64,000 bases of DNA from a virus: positions 1 through 64,000 of IMG/VR virus record IMGVR_UViG_3300027763_000038, one strand, 5' to 3'. Positions 33,921 through 41,841 of the stretch are shown here, in pieces; position 1 is the stretch's first letter; each line of letters begins with the position of its first letter. The translations under genes were made by a program, and so were the position numbers. The notes beneath the pieces were generated by a model. It did no database searches, was not told the DNA's origin, and was given only the letters and a program-made list of their open reading frames with translations.

Positions 33921-33946
33921 GGGGGTGCAAAACACCCCCGTTTTTT
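33921..33946 (+). terminator. Intrinsic terminator after ssb
   Basis: GGGGGTG (33921-33927), loop caaaa, CACCCCC (33933-33939), then g and TTTTTT at 33941-33946. This 7-bp GC stem with a T-run is the clearest terminator in the window. The next gene's ATG begins at 33947, the first base after the T-run. Confidence 0.9.
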
Positions 33947-35614
33947 ATGTCTAACAAAAAACTCAAAATTTTAATGTGTTCTGAGGCCAGCTTTCTAAGT
34001 TCTGGTTTTGGAACATATGCCAGAGAAATACTAAAAAGACTTCATGCTACCGGAAAGTATGAAATAGCAGAATTCGCTTCTTATGGAAAAGTTAATGATC
34101 CAAAAGATATTGATATTCATTGGAAATATTATGCTAATGCTGTAGATCCTAAAGATCCTAGGCATCAAGAATATCATAGTTCTATGGAGAACCAATTTGG
34201 TCGATGGAGATTTGAGAGAGTATTATTAGATTTTCAACCAGATATTGTGTTTGATGTTAGAGATTATTGGATGAGTTCATATCAGCAGTTTTCTCCACTA
34301 AGACCATTCTTCCACTGGGTTCTTATGCCAACTGTGGACTCTGCTCCACAACAAGAAGAGTGGATTGATACCTTCTTACAAGCTGATGCTATTTTCACAT
34401 ATTCTGACTTTGGCAAAGACACATTACTAGCACAGAGCAATAATAAGATTAAGTATATAGATACCACTTCTCCCGGCGTTGATCTAAATACATTTAATAT
34501 GATAGCAGATAGAAAAACACTAAAGAGTCACTTGGGTCTTGACCCAGACAGTTTCATTATCGGCTCTGTGATGAGAAATCAAAAAAGAAAACTTATTCCG
34601 GAACTATTCTCAGCACTAAAGTCTTTCTTATCAAAATTACAAGCAGAAAATAATCCTATAGGAGAAAAGACTTATCTTTATCTTCACACAAGCTATCCAG
34701 ATGCGGGTTGGGATATACCTCAGCTTCTCAAAGAATATAAGGTAGGAAATAGAGTACTATTCTCTTATAGTTGTAAGAATTGCGGATACTTTTATCCTTG
34801 CTTATATCAGCATCCTATGGCTCATTGTCCAAGATGTAGTCAGAAGGCATTTTCTCTTCCTAATGTTAGTTCCGGAGTATCGTCAGAAACATTAAGTATG
34901 TTGATGAATTCTTTTGACATATATGTTCAATATGCTATCTGTGAAGGTTTTGGTATGCCTCAGGTTGAAGCATCTGCCTGTGGAGTGCCAATCGCATCTG
35001 TTGATTATAGTGCCATGAGCGACGTTGTTCGTAAAGTCGGTGGCTATCCTATTAAAATCAATCAGTACTTTAAAGAACTAGAAACTAAAGCCGTTAGAGT
35101 ATATCCAGACAATAATCATTTAGTAGAAATTTTACATAATTATCTTTCTTTGCCAGACTTCCTTAAGGAACAAAAAAGATTTGAGACACGCAAGCTTACT
35201 GAAGAACATTATAATTGGGATAATATTGCTAAAAAATGGGAAAAATATTTTGATAGCGTTGTATTAAAAGGAATGCAAGGAAAGTGGAAAGAAAATCTTC
35301 CGATGCTTGAACCAGTAAAGAGTTTGCCTACTAATATTAGTCCTTATGACGCAATCACCGGCACTATTTCTAAGCATATGCCTCAACATCAACTAACATC
35401 CTCTTTGATATTACTAAATATGATTAGAGATTTGGATTATGGTTTTTCTATTAATGGAATGCACACAGAACCGTATGGTCCTGAACAAGCTATTAATTCA
35501 ATCAACAATATCATTACTAATAATAATGTAGCTCAAAATGTAAAGAATAATGATAATGCTTTAAGAGACGAAGATTTTATTCAATATGCTAGAATGAAAG
35601 AAGATATCAAATGA
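33947..35614 (+). CDS. GT-B glycosyltransferase with internal zinc ribbon
   Basis: 555 aa. An N-terminal Rossmann domain begins KILMCSEASFLSSGFGTYA (the family 4 loop). The C-terminal donor domain includes IICEGFGMPQVEAS-type sequence (AICEGFGMPQVEASACGVP), the EX7E-like donor motif. At residues about 275-300, between strands of the donor domain, are two CxxC pairs (YSCKNCGY and CPRCSQKAF) forming a probable zinc ribbon insertion. A 130-residue C-terminal extension has no known domain. The gene starts directly after the ssb terminator and no Shine-Dalgarno is visible outside that hairpin. It begins the second sugar cluster; donor and acceptor unknown. Confidence 0.75.
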   Translation: MSNKKLKILMCSEASFLSSGFGTYAREILKRLHATGKYEIAEFASYGKVNDPKDIDIHWKYYANAVDPKDPRHQEYHSSMENQFGRWRFERVLLDFQPDIVFDVRDYWMSSYQQFSPLRPFFHWVLMPTVDSAPQQEEWIDTFLQADAIFTYSDFGKDTLLAQSNNKIKYIDTTSPGVDLNTFNMIADRKTLKSHLGLDPDSFIIGSVMRNQKRKLIPELFSALKSFLSKLQAENNPIGEKTYLYLHTSYPDAGWDIPQLLKEYKVGNRVLFSYSCKNCGYFYPCLYQHPMAHCPRCSQKAFSLPNVSSGVSSETLSMLMNSFDIYVQYAICEGFGMPQVEASACGVPIASVDYSAMSDVVRKVGGYPIKINQYFKELETKAVRVYPDNNHLVEILHNYLSLPDFLKEQKRFETRKLTEEHYNWDNIAKKWEKYFDSVVLKGMQGKWKENLPMLEPVKSLPTNISPYDAITGTISKHMPQHQLTSSLILLNMIRDLDYGFSINGMHTEPYGPEQAINSINNIITNNNVAQNVKNNDNALRDEDFIQYARMKEDIK

Positions 35615-36735
35615 ACGTATTATTTTTGGGACCATATAGACAACAAGATGATTCTGGAATAGCTTCTCAAAACTATATTAAAGCAATAGGTTCTCAACAA
35701 AAATATAATCTCACTACTAGACCGATATTTTTGGGACAACCATCAGATAAGATTGATAGAAACATATTAGAATATGAAAATTCTCTATATGATTCTTATG
35801 ATGCTGTTATTCAAGAAACATTACCACACTGTTTATTTTACAATAGAAAATTTAAGAAACACATTGGGTCCATCAAGCTGGAAACAAATAATATTTCTAA
35901 TTCTGTATGCTTATTTAATATCAACCAAATGGATGAAATTTGGGTAGCTAGCACACAAGAAGAAAAATGCTTGAGAAAGTCTGGGGTTACCAAACCAATA
36001 AAAATTATATCTCAACCATTAGATATTGATCTAATTAAGAAAAATGAAGACAAAGATCTAGATTTGCATCCAATGATTAAACAAACATTTAAGTTTTATT
36101 ATATTGGAGATCATACAGAGAGGGCGAATCTTAAAGATCTAGTTGTTGCTTTTCATTTAGCTTTCGATATAACACAACCTGTGTCGTTGATTATAAAAAG
36201 CAGTATACCTAACATGTCTGTTGGAGATTCTTATAAATCAATAGAAAAAGAAATAGACGACATTAAAAAAAGACTTAATATCAGTAAGAAATACAAAAAA
36301 GAAGTTATTATTACTGAGGATTTATCTTATGAGAATACTATCCGGTTACATAACTGTGGCGATTGTTTTGTGTCTACTTCTAAAGGAGAATCTTTTTGCA
36401 GAGCAGCTGCTGAAGCTCTTGTTCTTGGCAAAACTCCAATAGTTACAGACAATACTGGAATGACAGACTTTGTTGATACTAAGAACGGTTATGTTGTACA
36501 AAGTCATAGAACACCAGTTGTCTTAGAGAAAAAATTTCTAACAGATGATTTCGATATCTATAATGCTAATGAGTATTGGTATCAAATTAACATATATGAT
36601 CTAGTAGAAAAAATGAGAGCAGCGTATTCTTTGTATAAAACTAATAAAAAAGAGCTAGAACAAAAGAAAGAATTAGGATTACAATCAATTGATCAATTTA
36701 GCTATGAGACAATAGGGAAAAAACTATGTATTTGA
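35611..36735 (+). CDS. GT4-like glycosyltransferase (GT-B fold)
   Basis: 374 aa, coupled to the previous gene by ATGA. The N-terminus MNVLFLGPYRQQDDSGIASQ is a GT-B nucleotide-sugar domain start. The C-terminal domain carries FKFYYIGDHTERANLKDLV, the phosphate-loop region, and FVSTSKGESFCRAAAEALVL, an EX7E-like site, then DNTGMTDFVDTKNGYVV, typical of family 4 retaining enzymes. No membrane segment. It shares its architecture, though not obvious sequence identity, with the neighbour upstream, so the two may act in sequence on one glycan. Confidence 0.72.
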   Translation: MNVLFLGPYRQQDDSGIASQNYIKAIGSQQKYNLTTRPIFLGQPSDKIDRNILEYENSLYDSYDAVIQETLPHCLFYNRKFKKHIGSIKLETNNISNSVCLFNINQMDEIWVASTQEEKCLRKSGVTKPIKIISQPLDIDLIKKNEDKDLDLHPMIKQTFKFYYIGDHTERANLKDLVVAFHLAFDITQPVSLIIKSSIPNMSVGDSYKSIEKEIDDIKKRLNISKKYKKEVIITEDLSYENTIRLHNCGDCFVSTSKGESFCRAAAEALVLGKTPIVTDNTGMTDFVDTKNGYVVQSHRTPVVLEKKFLTDDFDIYNANEYWYQINIYDLVEKMRAAYSLYKTNKKELEQKKELGLQSIDQFSYETIGKKLCI

Positions 36736-37649
36736 GTTTTGTTACTGGAAATATATTACAAAAAATTGCAGAAGATACCTATAATATTATATACTACCCA
36801 CAAAATAATATCATAGACCACTGTATCTCAGCTATTGATAAGCATAAATACTATATGTTTGGGAGTAATCGTCTTAACTATAAGATCGATAATATGATCG
36901 ATTTACCAGATCAACACCTCTCATTGTATAATTATAACTTATGTATTACAAATAGACTTCTTAGTTATACTACTAATCCAAGTATTAAACAATTTCATTT
37001 AAATACTATCATTTTAACACATTCACATAGGCCGCCAAATATTAAAAAAGAAGATGCTGTCCTTATGAATCAAAGACTTAAGAAAGAAATCAAAGTATTT
37101 TTTTCAGAGGGTGCAAAAAATTCTTGGAGGCTGGATAATAGTATTGTTGTAAAGTATGGAATCCCACGAATTTTCCAGTGTGTTAATGATGTCTCAAAAA
37201 GGAAAGATGTCTTGATCCTAAATTATGACAATCTGCCACACGCACAGCAAATTCAAGCAGCTCTGATTAATAAAAATTATTCTTGTGATACTATGAATTC
37301 TTGTAGAATGCCTATGGAAGAGATAAATTCTACAATGAATAACTATAAGGTATGTATTGATTTAGCCGAGCATAATATTTTAAATCTATTATGTGGAGTA
37401 GCATCAGGATGTACTGGAATATCTATTAAACCTCCCACAACTTCAGAAGAATACTCCAATATTAATGGATTAACATTCATCTCAAACATAGAAGAGATTC
37501 TTCCTGCATTATCTCAAGTTTTGGATATAGGAGATGAGGAAAGAAAAAATAATTCAGATAGCATACTAAACGAATTTGATTTTACTAACTTTAGTACCAT
37601 TATGAGTAATATAATCCAAAAAGCTAATAGAGAGGCATTCATACTATGA
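36726..37649 (+). CDS. Probable degenerate GT-B glycosyltransferase-like protein
   Basis: 307 aa, overlapping the previous stop by 10 nt. It looks like a GT-B protein with a shortened first domain. FFSEGAKNSWRLDNSIVVKY resembles the interdomain part, YKVCIDLAEHNILNLLCGVA the donor-domain EX7E area with substitutions, and SGCTGISIKPPTTSEEYSN the loop that follows. Clear catalytic motifs are missing. It is embedded in a run of sugar genes and coupled downstream by ATGA. It may be an inactive transferase or a partner subunit. Confidence 0.45.
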   Translation: MYLSFVTGNILQKIAEDTYNIIYYPQNNIIDHCISAIDKHKYYMFGSNRLNYKIDNMIDLPDQHLSLYNYNLCITNRLLSYTTNPSIKQFHLNTIILTHSHRPPNIKKEDAVLMNQRLKKEIKVFFSEGAKNSWRLDNSIVVKYGIPRIFQCVNDVSKRKDVLILNYDNLPHAQQIQAALINKNYSCDTMNSCRMPMEEINSTMNNYKVCIDLAEHNILNLLCGVASGCTGISIKPPTTSEEYSNINGLTFISNIEEILPALSQVLDIGDEERKNNSDSILNEFDFTNFSTIMSNIIQKANREAFIL

Positions 37650-38062
37650 TTAATCAGATTAATATTGTTGTAGATAAAGAAAAGGATGTTGTAACAGGAT
37701 ATTCTAATATTGCTATAGAAAATATTACTCAAATTACTAATGGTTATGTTAATAACATTATCTTTACTACTATTGATAAAGTAGAACAAGAGAACAGAGA
37801 CAAAATTTTACTTGAGCTATGCAAAAAACTGAGCCATGGAGGCTCTATGACAGTAAAGTTTTTGAATCCAGATGCTTTGGCTCATAAAATTAAAAATGGT
37901 AACGTATCCGGAGGCACATTCTCCTCTTTAGTTCAGAATGTAAAATCCTCATGGATGGAGACAGATTTGCTTACACTAATATCCGGTTTGAATGGATTTA
38001 ACTTATTAAAGCATGTTCATGAGGATGTATATTCTATTGTAGTAATTGAAAAAAGTAAATGA
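37646..38062 (+). CDS. Short methyltransferase-like protein
   Basis: 138 aa. KILLELCKKLSHGGSMTVKF resembles the strand 5 region of class I SAM-dependent methyltransferases, where a leader helix and a Gly-Gly turn precede the last central strand. VHEDVYSIVVIEKSK resembles the final strand. The SAM-binding glycine loop of the N-terminal half is not visible, so the protein is truncated or highly diverged and may not bind SAM. ATGA-coupled on both sides. Methylation of glycans is a common function for such genes in sugar clusters, which is the only support. Confidence 0.4.
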   Translation: MINQINIVVDKEKDVVTGYSNIAIENITQITNGYVNNIIFTTIDKVEQENRDKILLELCKKLSHGGSMTVKFLNPDALAHKIKNGNVSGGTFSSLVQNVKSSWMETDLLTLISGLNGFNLLKHVHEDVYSIVVIEKSK

Positions 38063-38751
38063 ACAGAATAGCGTGTTTTATTTTATCTTATGAGATCACA
38101 AAAGGAATGAAGTCTTTTGGTCCTATTGGACTATTAAAGTCTAGTGGATTTAATAGAGAATTAATTTTGTGTCAAATTCATAACCTAAAAAATCTTTTTC
38201 CAAAAACAGACATATCTATTATCTCTGGTTTTGGTGGAGATAAATTACATAAAAAAATACCAGAGGATATTAAAACAATAACTAATAATGAATTTGATAC
38301 CAAAAATCAAGGATATGCTTTAAAGCTTATTTTAGCTAATTATGAGCTAGACAGATATGATGGAATTTTTATTATCAATAGTGGAACCCTAATTAGAAGC
38401 TTATCACCACACAAAAATCTGTCTACAAAAAAATCATGGATTATATCAAAAGCTATAAGAAAATCTCAACAAAATATAAAGTTTTTAGGAGCCAGAGCAG
38501 ATAACAAAGGACAAGTAGACTATATTTTTTACGATATAGGAGACTATGCTTGGTGTGACAGTGTCTATATTTGTAACCGTGATATAAACTTAATTAAAAA
38601 TGATATAACTTCTTATTACGATAATATGTTTTTATTTGAAGCAATTAACAAGTCTATTTCTAACGACGCTAGATATGAACAAATTATTGTAAATCATGAT
38701 TCGGTCATTAACATAATAGGAATGAAAGATAAACACAAAATCAAAGACTAA
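38059..38751 (+). CDS. Nucleotidyltransferase-like (GT-A fold) protein
   Basis: 230 aa. The N-terminal strand and loop ACFILSYEITKGMKSFGPIG and DISIISGFGGDKLHKKI are arranged like sugar-nucleotide pyrophosphorylase or MobA-like nucleotidyltransferases, with GIFIINSGTLIR in place of the usual D-x-D. No complete catalytic signature is visible. It is coupled to the methyltransferase-like gene and separated by 3 nt from the next. A role in making an activated sugar is the inference. Confidence 0.4.
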   Translation: MNRIACFILSYEITKGMKSFGPIGLLKSSGFNRELILCQIHNLKNLFPKTDISIISGFGGDKLHKKIPEDIKTITNNEFDTKNQGYALKLILANYELDRYDGIFIINSGTLIRSLSPHKNLSTKKSWIISKAIRKSQQNIKFLGARADNKGQVDYIFYDIGDYAWCDSVYICNRDINLIKNDITSYYDNMFLFEAINKSISNDARYEQIIVNHDSVINIIGMKDKHKIKD

Positions 38752-38754
38752 ATA

Positions 38755-39537
38755 ATGAAAAATAAAATTTTAATACATGTAGCTAAAGAAAATGAGTATA
38801 TTTCCTTTATTCAAAATCTAAACACCAGTGTTTCAGATAATGATGAGATTATAGCAGTCAGTGTTCATGGTAATTTATTTGAATTGTTTCATGCTCATAA
38901 ACCAAATATAGTAATTTTACCCGCCCATGAATATACTCAAGAGTTTCATGATTTTATTAATGAACACAATAAAACTATCAAAATAATTATTTTTATAAAT
39001 GTTCATATTAAAGACCAACAGATAATTGAATATTGGAATTTAAATAAGCTTACTCTAGCTGGGAAGAAAGAATATTTGGTTGCTGAGTCCGACAATTCTT
39101 TACTATACTCTAAATTATATGATAGCAATATTTTTACCAGAATTTCTCCTGAAAAACCCAGGAATGAAAAAATAGCTGTGATGCTATCAGATGATAATCA
39201 AAAAAATACTGCTATAATAGGCCCACTACTTTATCCATATAGTAATGCAAAACTGGTTTTATTTAATTCTCCAACATTCAATCCTCCACAAAACGTAGGA
39301 ATGTTAAATCAACATGATGCTTGCTTAATACTCAATACTTATCAGTTCTTGATAGATCTAGACGATAAATATTCTATTGAAGCACAAGTTTGTGGAATTG
39401 ATAACTTACAGATAGAGAATGATATTCCTTCTAATATCGCCAATAAGATTTTGAAAAATACACAATATGATCTAGATACTTCTTCATTTAAATATTATAT
39501 TCAAAATCAATTTTTACCAACTATTCTTGAGGCTTAA
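38755..39537 (+). CDS. Hypothetical protein, possible GT-B-like remnant
   Basis: 260 aa. Alternating beta/alpha pattern at the start (KILIHVAKENEYISFIQNL, IIAVSVHGNLFELFHAHKPN, then IVILPAHEYTQEF) reads like a Rossmann half with a His-rich loop. The C-terminal half (HDACLILNTYQFLIDLDD, then SIEAQVCGIDNLQ) recalls a shortened donor domain. No catalytic motif. Placed between a nucleotidyltransferase-like and another unknown gene of the second sugar cluster. Related to transferases by overall shape only. Confidence 0.4.
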   Translation: MKNKILIHVAKENEYISFIQNLNTSVSDNDEIIAVSVHGNLFELFHAHKPNIVILPAHEYTQEFHDFINEHNKTIKIIIFINVHIKDQQIIEYWNLNKLTLAGKKEYLVAESDNSLLYSKLYDSNIFTRISPEKPRNEKIAVMLSDDNQKNTAIIGPLLYPYSNAKLVLFNSPTFNPPQNVGMLNQHDACLILNTYQFLIDLDDKYSIEAQVCGIDNLQIENDIPSNIANKILKNTQYDLDTSSFKYYIQNQFLPTILEA

Positions 39538-39539
39538 TC

Positions 39540-40019
39540 ATGGACATCGGATTTTACTTACTAGACATATTACCAAACGTTCCAGCACAAAATAATATTC
39601 TTACCGCATTAAATGATTTATGTAAGTTATGTCCATATGACAATATTGTTTTATTTAATGATCAATATAATAGGATAAATACAAACAATAAATATTATAC
39701 TCTACACATACAACAAGCTAAATATTTTGATGGAATTTTATTTGTTTTTGATACTAAAAGCGCAATGTTAACACAAACATTTCCTGTTCCTAAAAAACAA
39801 ATTTTATATATGCCAGAAGTTGAATGGAATAAAAATTCCTCTCTTCCCTATGGTTTTTGGTATAATATGTATATGAAAGATAATATTGAAATAATTACAG
39901 ATAATATTGATACATATGAACTATGCAATATTTGTTGGAAAACACCACTTAGTTTAATTAAACAAATAGACAGTAAGGAAATTAAAAATGTCATCGACAA
40001 AGTACAAACAACTATCTGA
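39540..40019 (+). CDS. Hypothetical protein at the end of the second sugar cluster
   Basis: 159 aa. It starts MDIGFYLLDILPNVPAQNNI and contains NKYYTLHIQQAKYFDGILFV then KKQILYMPEVEWNKNSSLPY, again a Rossmann-like pattern of strands ending in aromatic loops; CNICWKTPL lies near the C-terminus. It is half the size of a GT-B protein and could be a separately encoded N-terminal domain. The stop lies 32 nt inside the EDxHD nuclease gene, which starts at 39988. No family assigned. Confidence 0.4.
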   Translation: MDIGFYLLDILPNVPAQNNILTALNDLCKLCPYDNIVLFNDQYNRINTNNKYYTLHIQQAKYFDGILFVFDTKSAMLTQTFPVPKKQILYMPEVEWNKNSSLPYGFWYNMYMKDNIEIITDNIDTYELCNICWKTPLSLIKQIDSKEIKNVIDKVQTTI

Positions 40020-40779
40020 TGCAGCTAAGAAGGATATTCTAAATAAGCATTATGTTCTAGAAAAATTAAGCTTTCAAGATATTGCTTTAAAGTATAATAC
40101 ATATGCTAACCAGATCAGAAGGGATGCCCAAAAATTTCAGATACCTATTAGAGATAAAAGTCAGGCTCAAAAAAATGCTTTGAGTAGTGGAAAACATAAG
40201 CACCCAACTAAAGGGTCTGAGAGAAGCATAGAAACTAAAGAGAAGATCGGTATGGGGGTTATGGATTCTTGGAGCAATCTAAGCAAAGACGAACTAGATC
40301 AAAGGAAAGAGAAAAGTCGTGCCAATTGGAATAATTTAAGTTCAGAAGAAAAAGCTAATATAGTTAAATCAGCAAACACGGCAGCTAGACTAAGTAGCAA
40401 AACAGGATCTAAATTAGAAAAGTTTCTTTTGGAAAAGTTGCTAGCTGATGGTTATGTGGTAGAATTCCATAAAGAGCAAATGTTATCAAATACCAAGTTG
40501 CAAGTGGACCTCTTTCTACCTACAATGAACTTAGCGATTGAAGTTGATGGTCCGTCTCACTTCTCTCCCATATGGGGAGAAGAAACATTTAAGAAAAATC
40601 AGAAATATGATGAAAAGAAGAATGGTCTTCTTATAGGTAAGGGATTAGGATTAATTAGGATCAAACAACAAAAAGACTTTTCTACAGCTAGAGCAAATTT
40701 GATTTATTCTAGATTAATAGACTGTCTTAAAAATAACAAATATAGTTCAGGAACCGTATTAGAAATAGAGGATGAATGA
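39988..40779 (+). CDS. HTH-plus-EDxHD (Vsr-like) endonuclease, probable free-standing homing enzyme
   Basis: 263 aa; AGGAAA precedes ATG 39988. Residues 1-55 carry a helix-turn-helix (EKLSFQDIALKYNTYANQIR). Residues about 75-135 contain a NUMOD3-like segment (GSERSIETKEKIG). The C-terminal nuclease domain has Glu163, Asp174 (LQVDLFLPT), Glu185-Val-Asp-Gly-x-x-His191 and Asp208 (QKYDEKKNG), the EDxHD pattern of Vsr-type homing endonucleases. It overlaps both the upstream sugar gene and the downstream annealing-protein candidate, the kind of place where free-standing homing nucleases insert. Its target is unknown. Confidence 0.65.
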   Translation: MSSTKYKQLSDAAKKDILNKHYVLEKLSFQDIALKYNTYANQIRRDAQKFQIPIRDKSQAQKNALSSGKHKHPTKGSERSIETKEKIGMGVMDSWSNLSKDELDQRKEKSRANWNNLSSEEKANIVKSANTAARLSSKTGSKLEKFLLEKLLADGYVVEFHKEQMLSNTKLQVDLFLPTMNLAIEVDGPSHFSPIWGEETFKKNQKYDEKKNGLLIGKGLGLIRIKQQKDFSTARANLIYSRLIDCLKNNKYSSGTVLEIEDE

Positions 40780-41504
40780 TGGCTAAGGAAAAGAAAGTTG
40801 CAGAAATAGCTGTGGAGTCAACAGAATCAACACCGGCAAAAGTTACACCTAATGATTTAGGATGGACGGATTATGTTTTAGGATTATTATCAGATGATGA
40901 AAAAATCTCTGGTAATCCTACCACCGATGGTCTAAGGAGAGTATTTGAAGTAGCTTTAAATTGTGATGTTATTGAGGCTATTACAGAAATTGTTCAAGCA
41001 CCCACACCAGAAAATGAAAAAAGAGCAACTGCTACCCACACCATTCGCTATGTATTAAAAAGTGATTCTTCCTCACAAGATGACGTTAAATACAGGGCTG
41101 TTACAGGCGCTGCTGACGTTTATTGGGGCAATTGTGATAAGATCTATCGTAACCATCCTACTGCTGTGGCAGAAACAAGAGCAGAAGGTCGTGCATTAAG
41201 AAGGGGTCTGAAACTAAGAAAAGTTGTGGCTGCTGAAGAAATTGCAAAAGATATTGAAGATCATCCAGATGAAAATTCAGTATCTAAGATAAGTGTTAAT
41301 CAAATTAACTTTATAGATGTGATTGCTCAAAGACTAAATGTTAATGTCAGTAATTTAATAAAATCGCTTGCAATTGCTGAGGAGAACATATATAATATCT
41401 CACATGAGGACGCAGTAGGTGTGATAAAGCACTTGACTTCGTATCAGCAAGATATGAGTAAAATTACAGAAGAATTAACAGGGTATTTACCAAACTGGAA
41501 GTGA
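40779..41504 (+). CDS. Putative single-strand annealing protein
   Basis: 241 aa from ATG 40779 (ATG 40776 is directly before and the spacing to GAGG favours 40779). The central segment VTGAADVYWGNCDKIYRNHP then TAVAETRAEGRALRRGLKLR resembles phage Rad52/Erf/Sak-type annealing proteins, which have an AETRAxGRALR helix in the core. The N-terminal 30 residues are Glu/Thr/Pro-rich and the C-terminal 60 form a separate helical piece. The neighbouring zinc-ribbon protein is compatible with ssDNA work. The link is by one motif, so it is tentative. Confidence 0.45.
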   Translation: MAKEKKVAEIAVESTESTPAKVTPNDLGWTDYVLGLLSDDEKISGNPTTDGLRRVFEVALNCDVIEAITEIVQAPTPENEKRATATHTIRYVLKSDSSSQDDVKYRAVTGAADVYWGNCDKIYRNHPTAVAETRAEGRALRRGLKLRKVVAAEEIAKDIEDHPDENSVSKISVNQINFIDVIAQRLNVNVSNLIKSLAIAEENIYNISHEDAVGVIKHLTSYQQDMSKITEELTGYLPNWK

Positions 41505-41508
41505 TATT

Positions 41509-41841
41509 ATGAAAGTAACTTATACAGCCAATGACAAACTATCTTTTGAATTAGAAGCTGCTGGACAAAAGGAAATTTTTAAAGAATTAGCCTTAATTCA
41601 GGAAATTTTTTCAGAAGATAAGTGTGGGCTTTGTAAGAGTACTAATTTGAAGTTTATAGTTCGTAATGTCGAAGGTAACGATTATTACGAATTAAGATGT
41701 ATGGATTGTGGGGCGGTATTGTCCTTTGGTCAGCACAAAAAGGGTGGTACTTTATTTCCTAAGCGTAAAGATGACGAAAACAATTGGTTACCAAATAATG
41801 GTTGGCACAAATGGCAAAAGAATCAGGGCGAAAAGAGCTAA
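41509..41841 (+). CDS. Zinc-ribbon protein, possible ssDNA/recombination accessory
   Basis: 110 aa. Two CxxC pairs, CGLCKSTNLKF (residues about 38-48) and CMDCGAVLSFG (about 65-75), form one zinc ribbon. The C-terminal segment is basic and aromatic (FPKRKDDENNWLPNNGWHKW). It starts 4 nt after the annealing-protein candidate, so it is co-transcribed with it. Its 3' end overlaps the DUF2135-like gene by 31 nt. Confidence 0.6.
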   Translation: MKVTYTANDKLSFELEAAGQKEIFKELALIQEIFSEDKCGLCKSTNLKFIVRNVEGNDYYELRCMDCGAVLSFGQHKKGGTLFPKRKDDENNWLPNNGWHKWQKNQGEKS

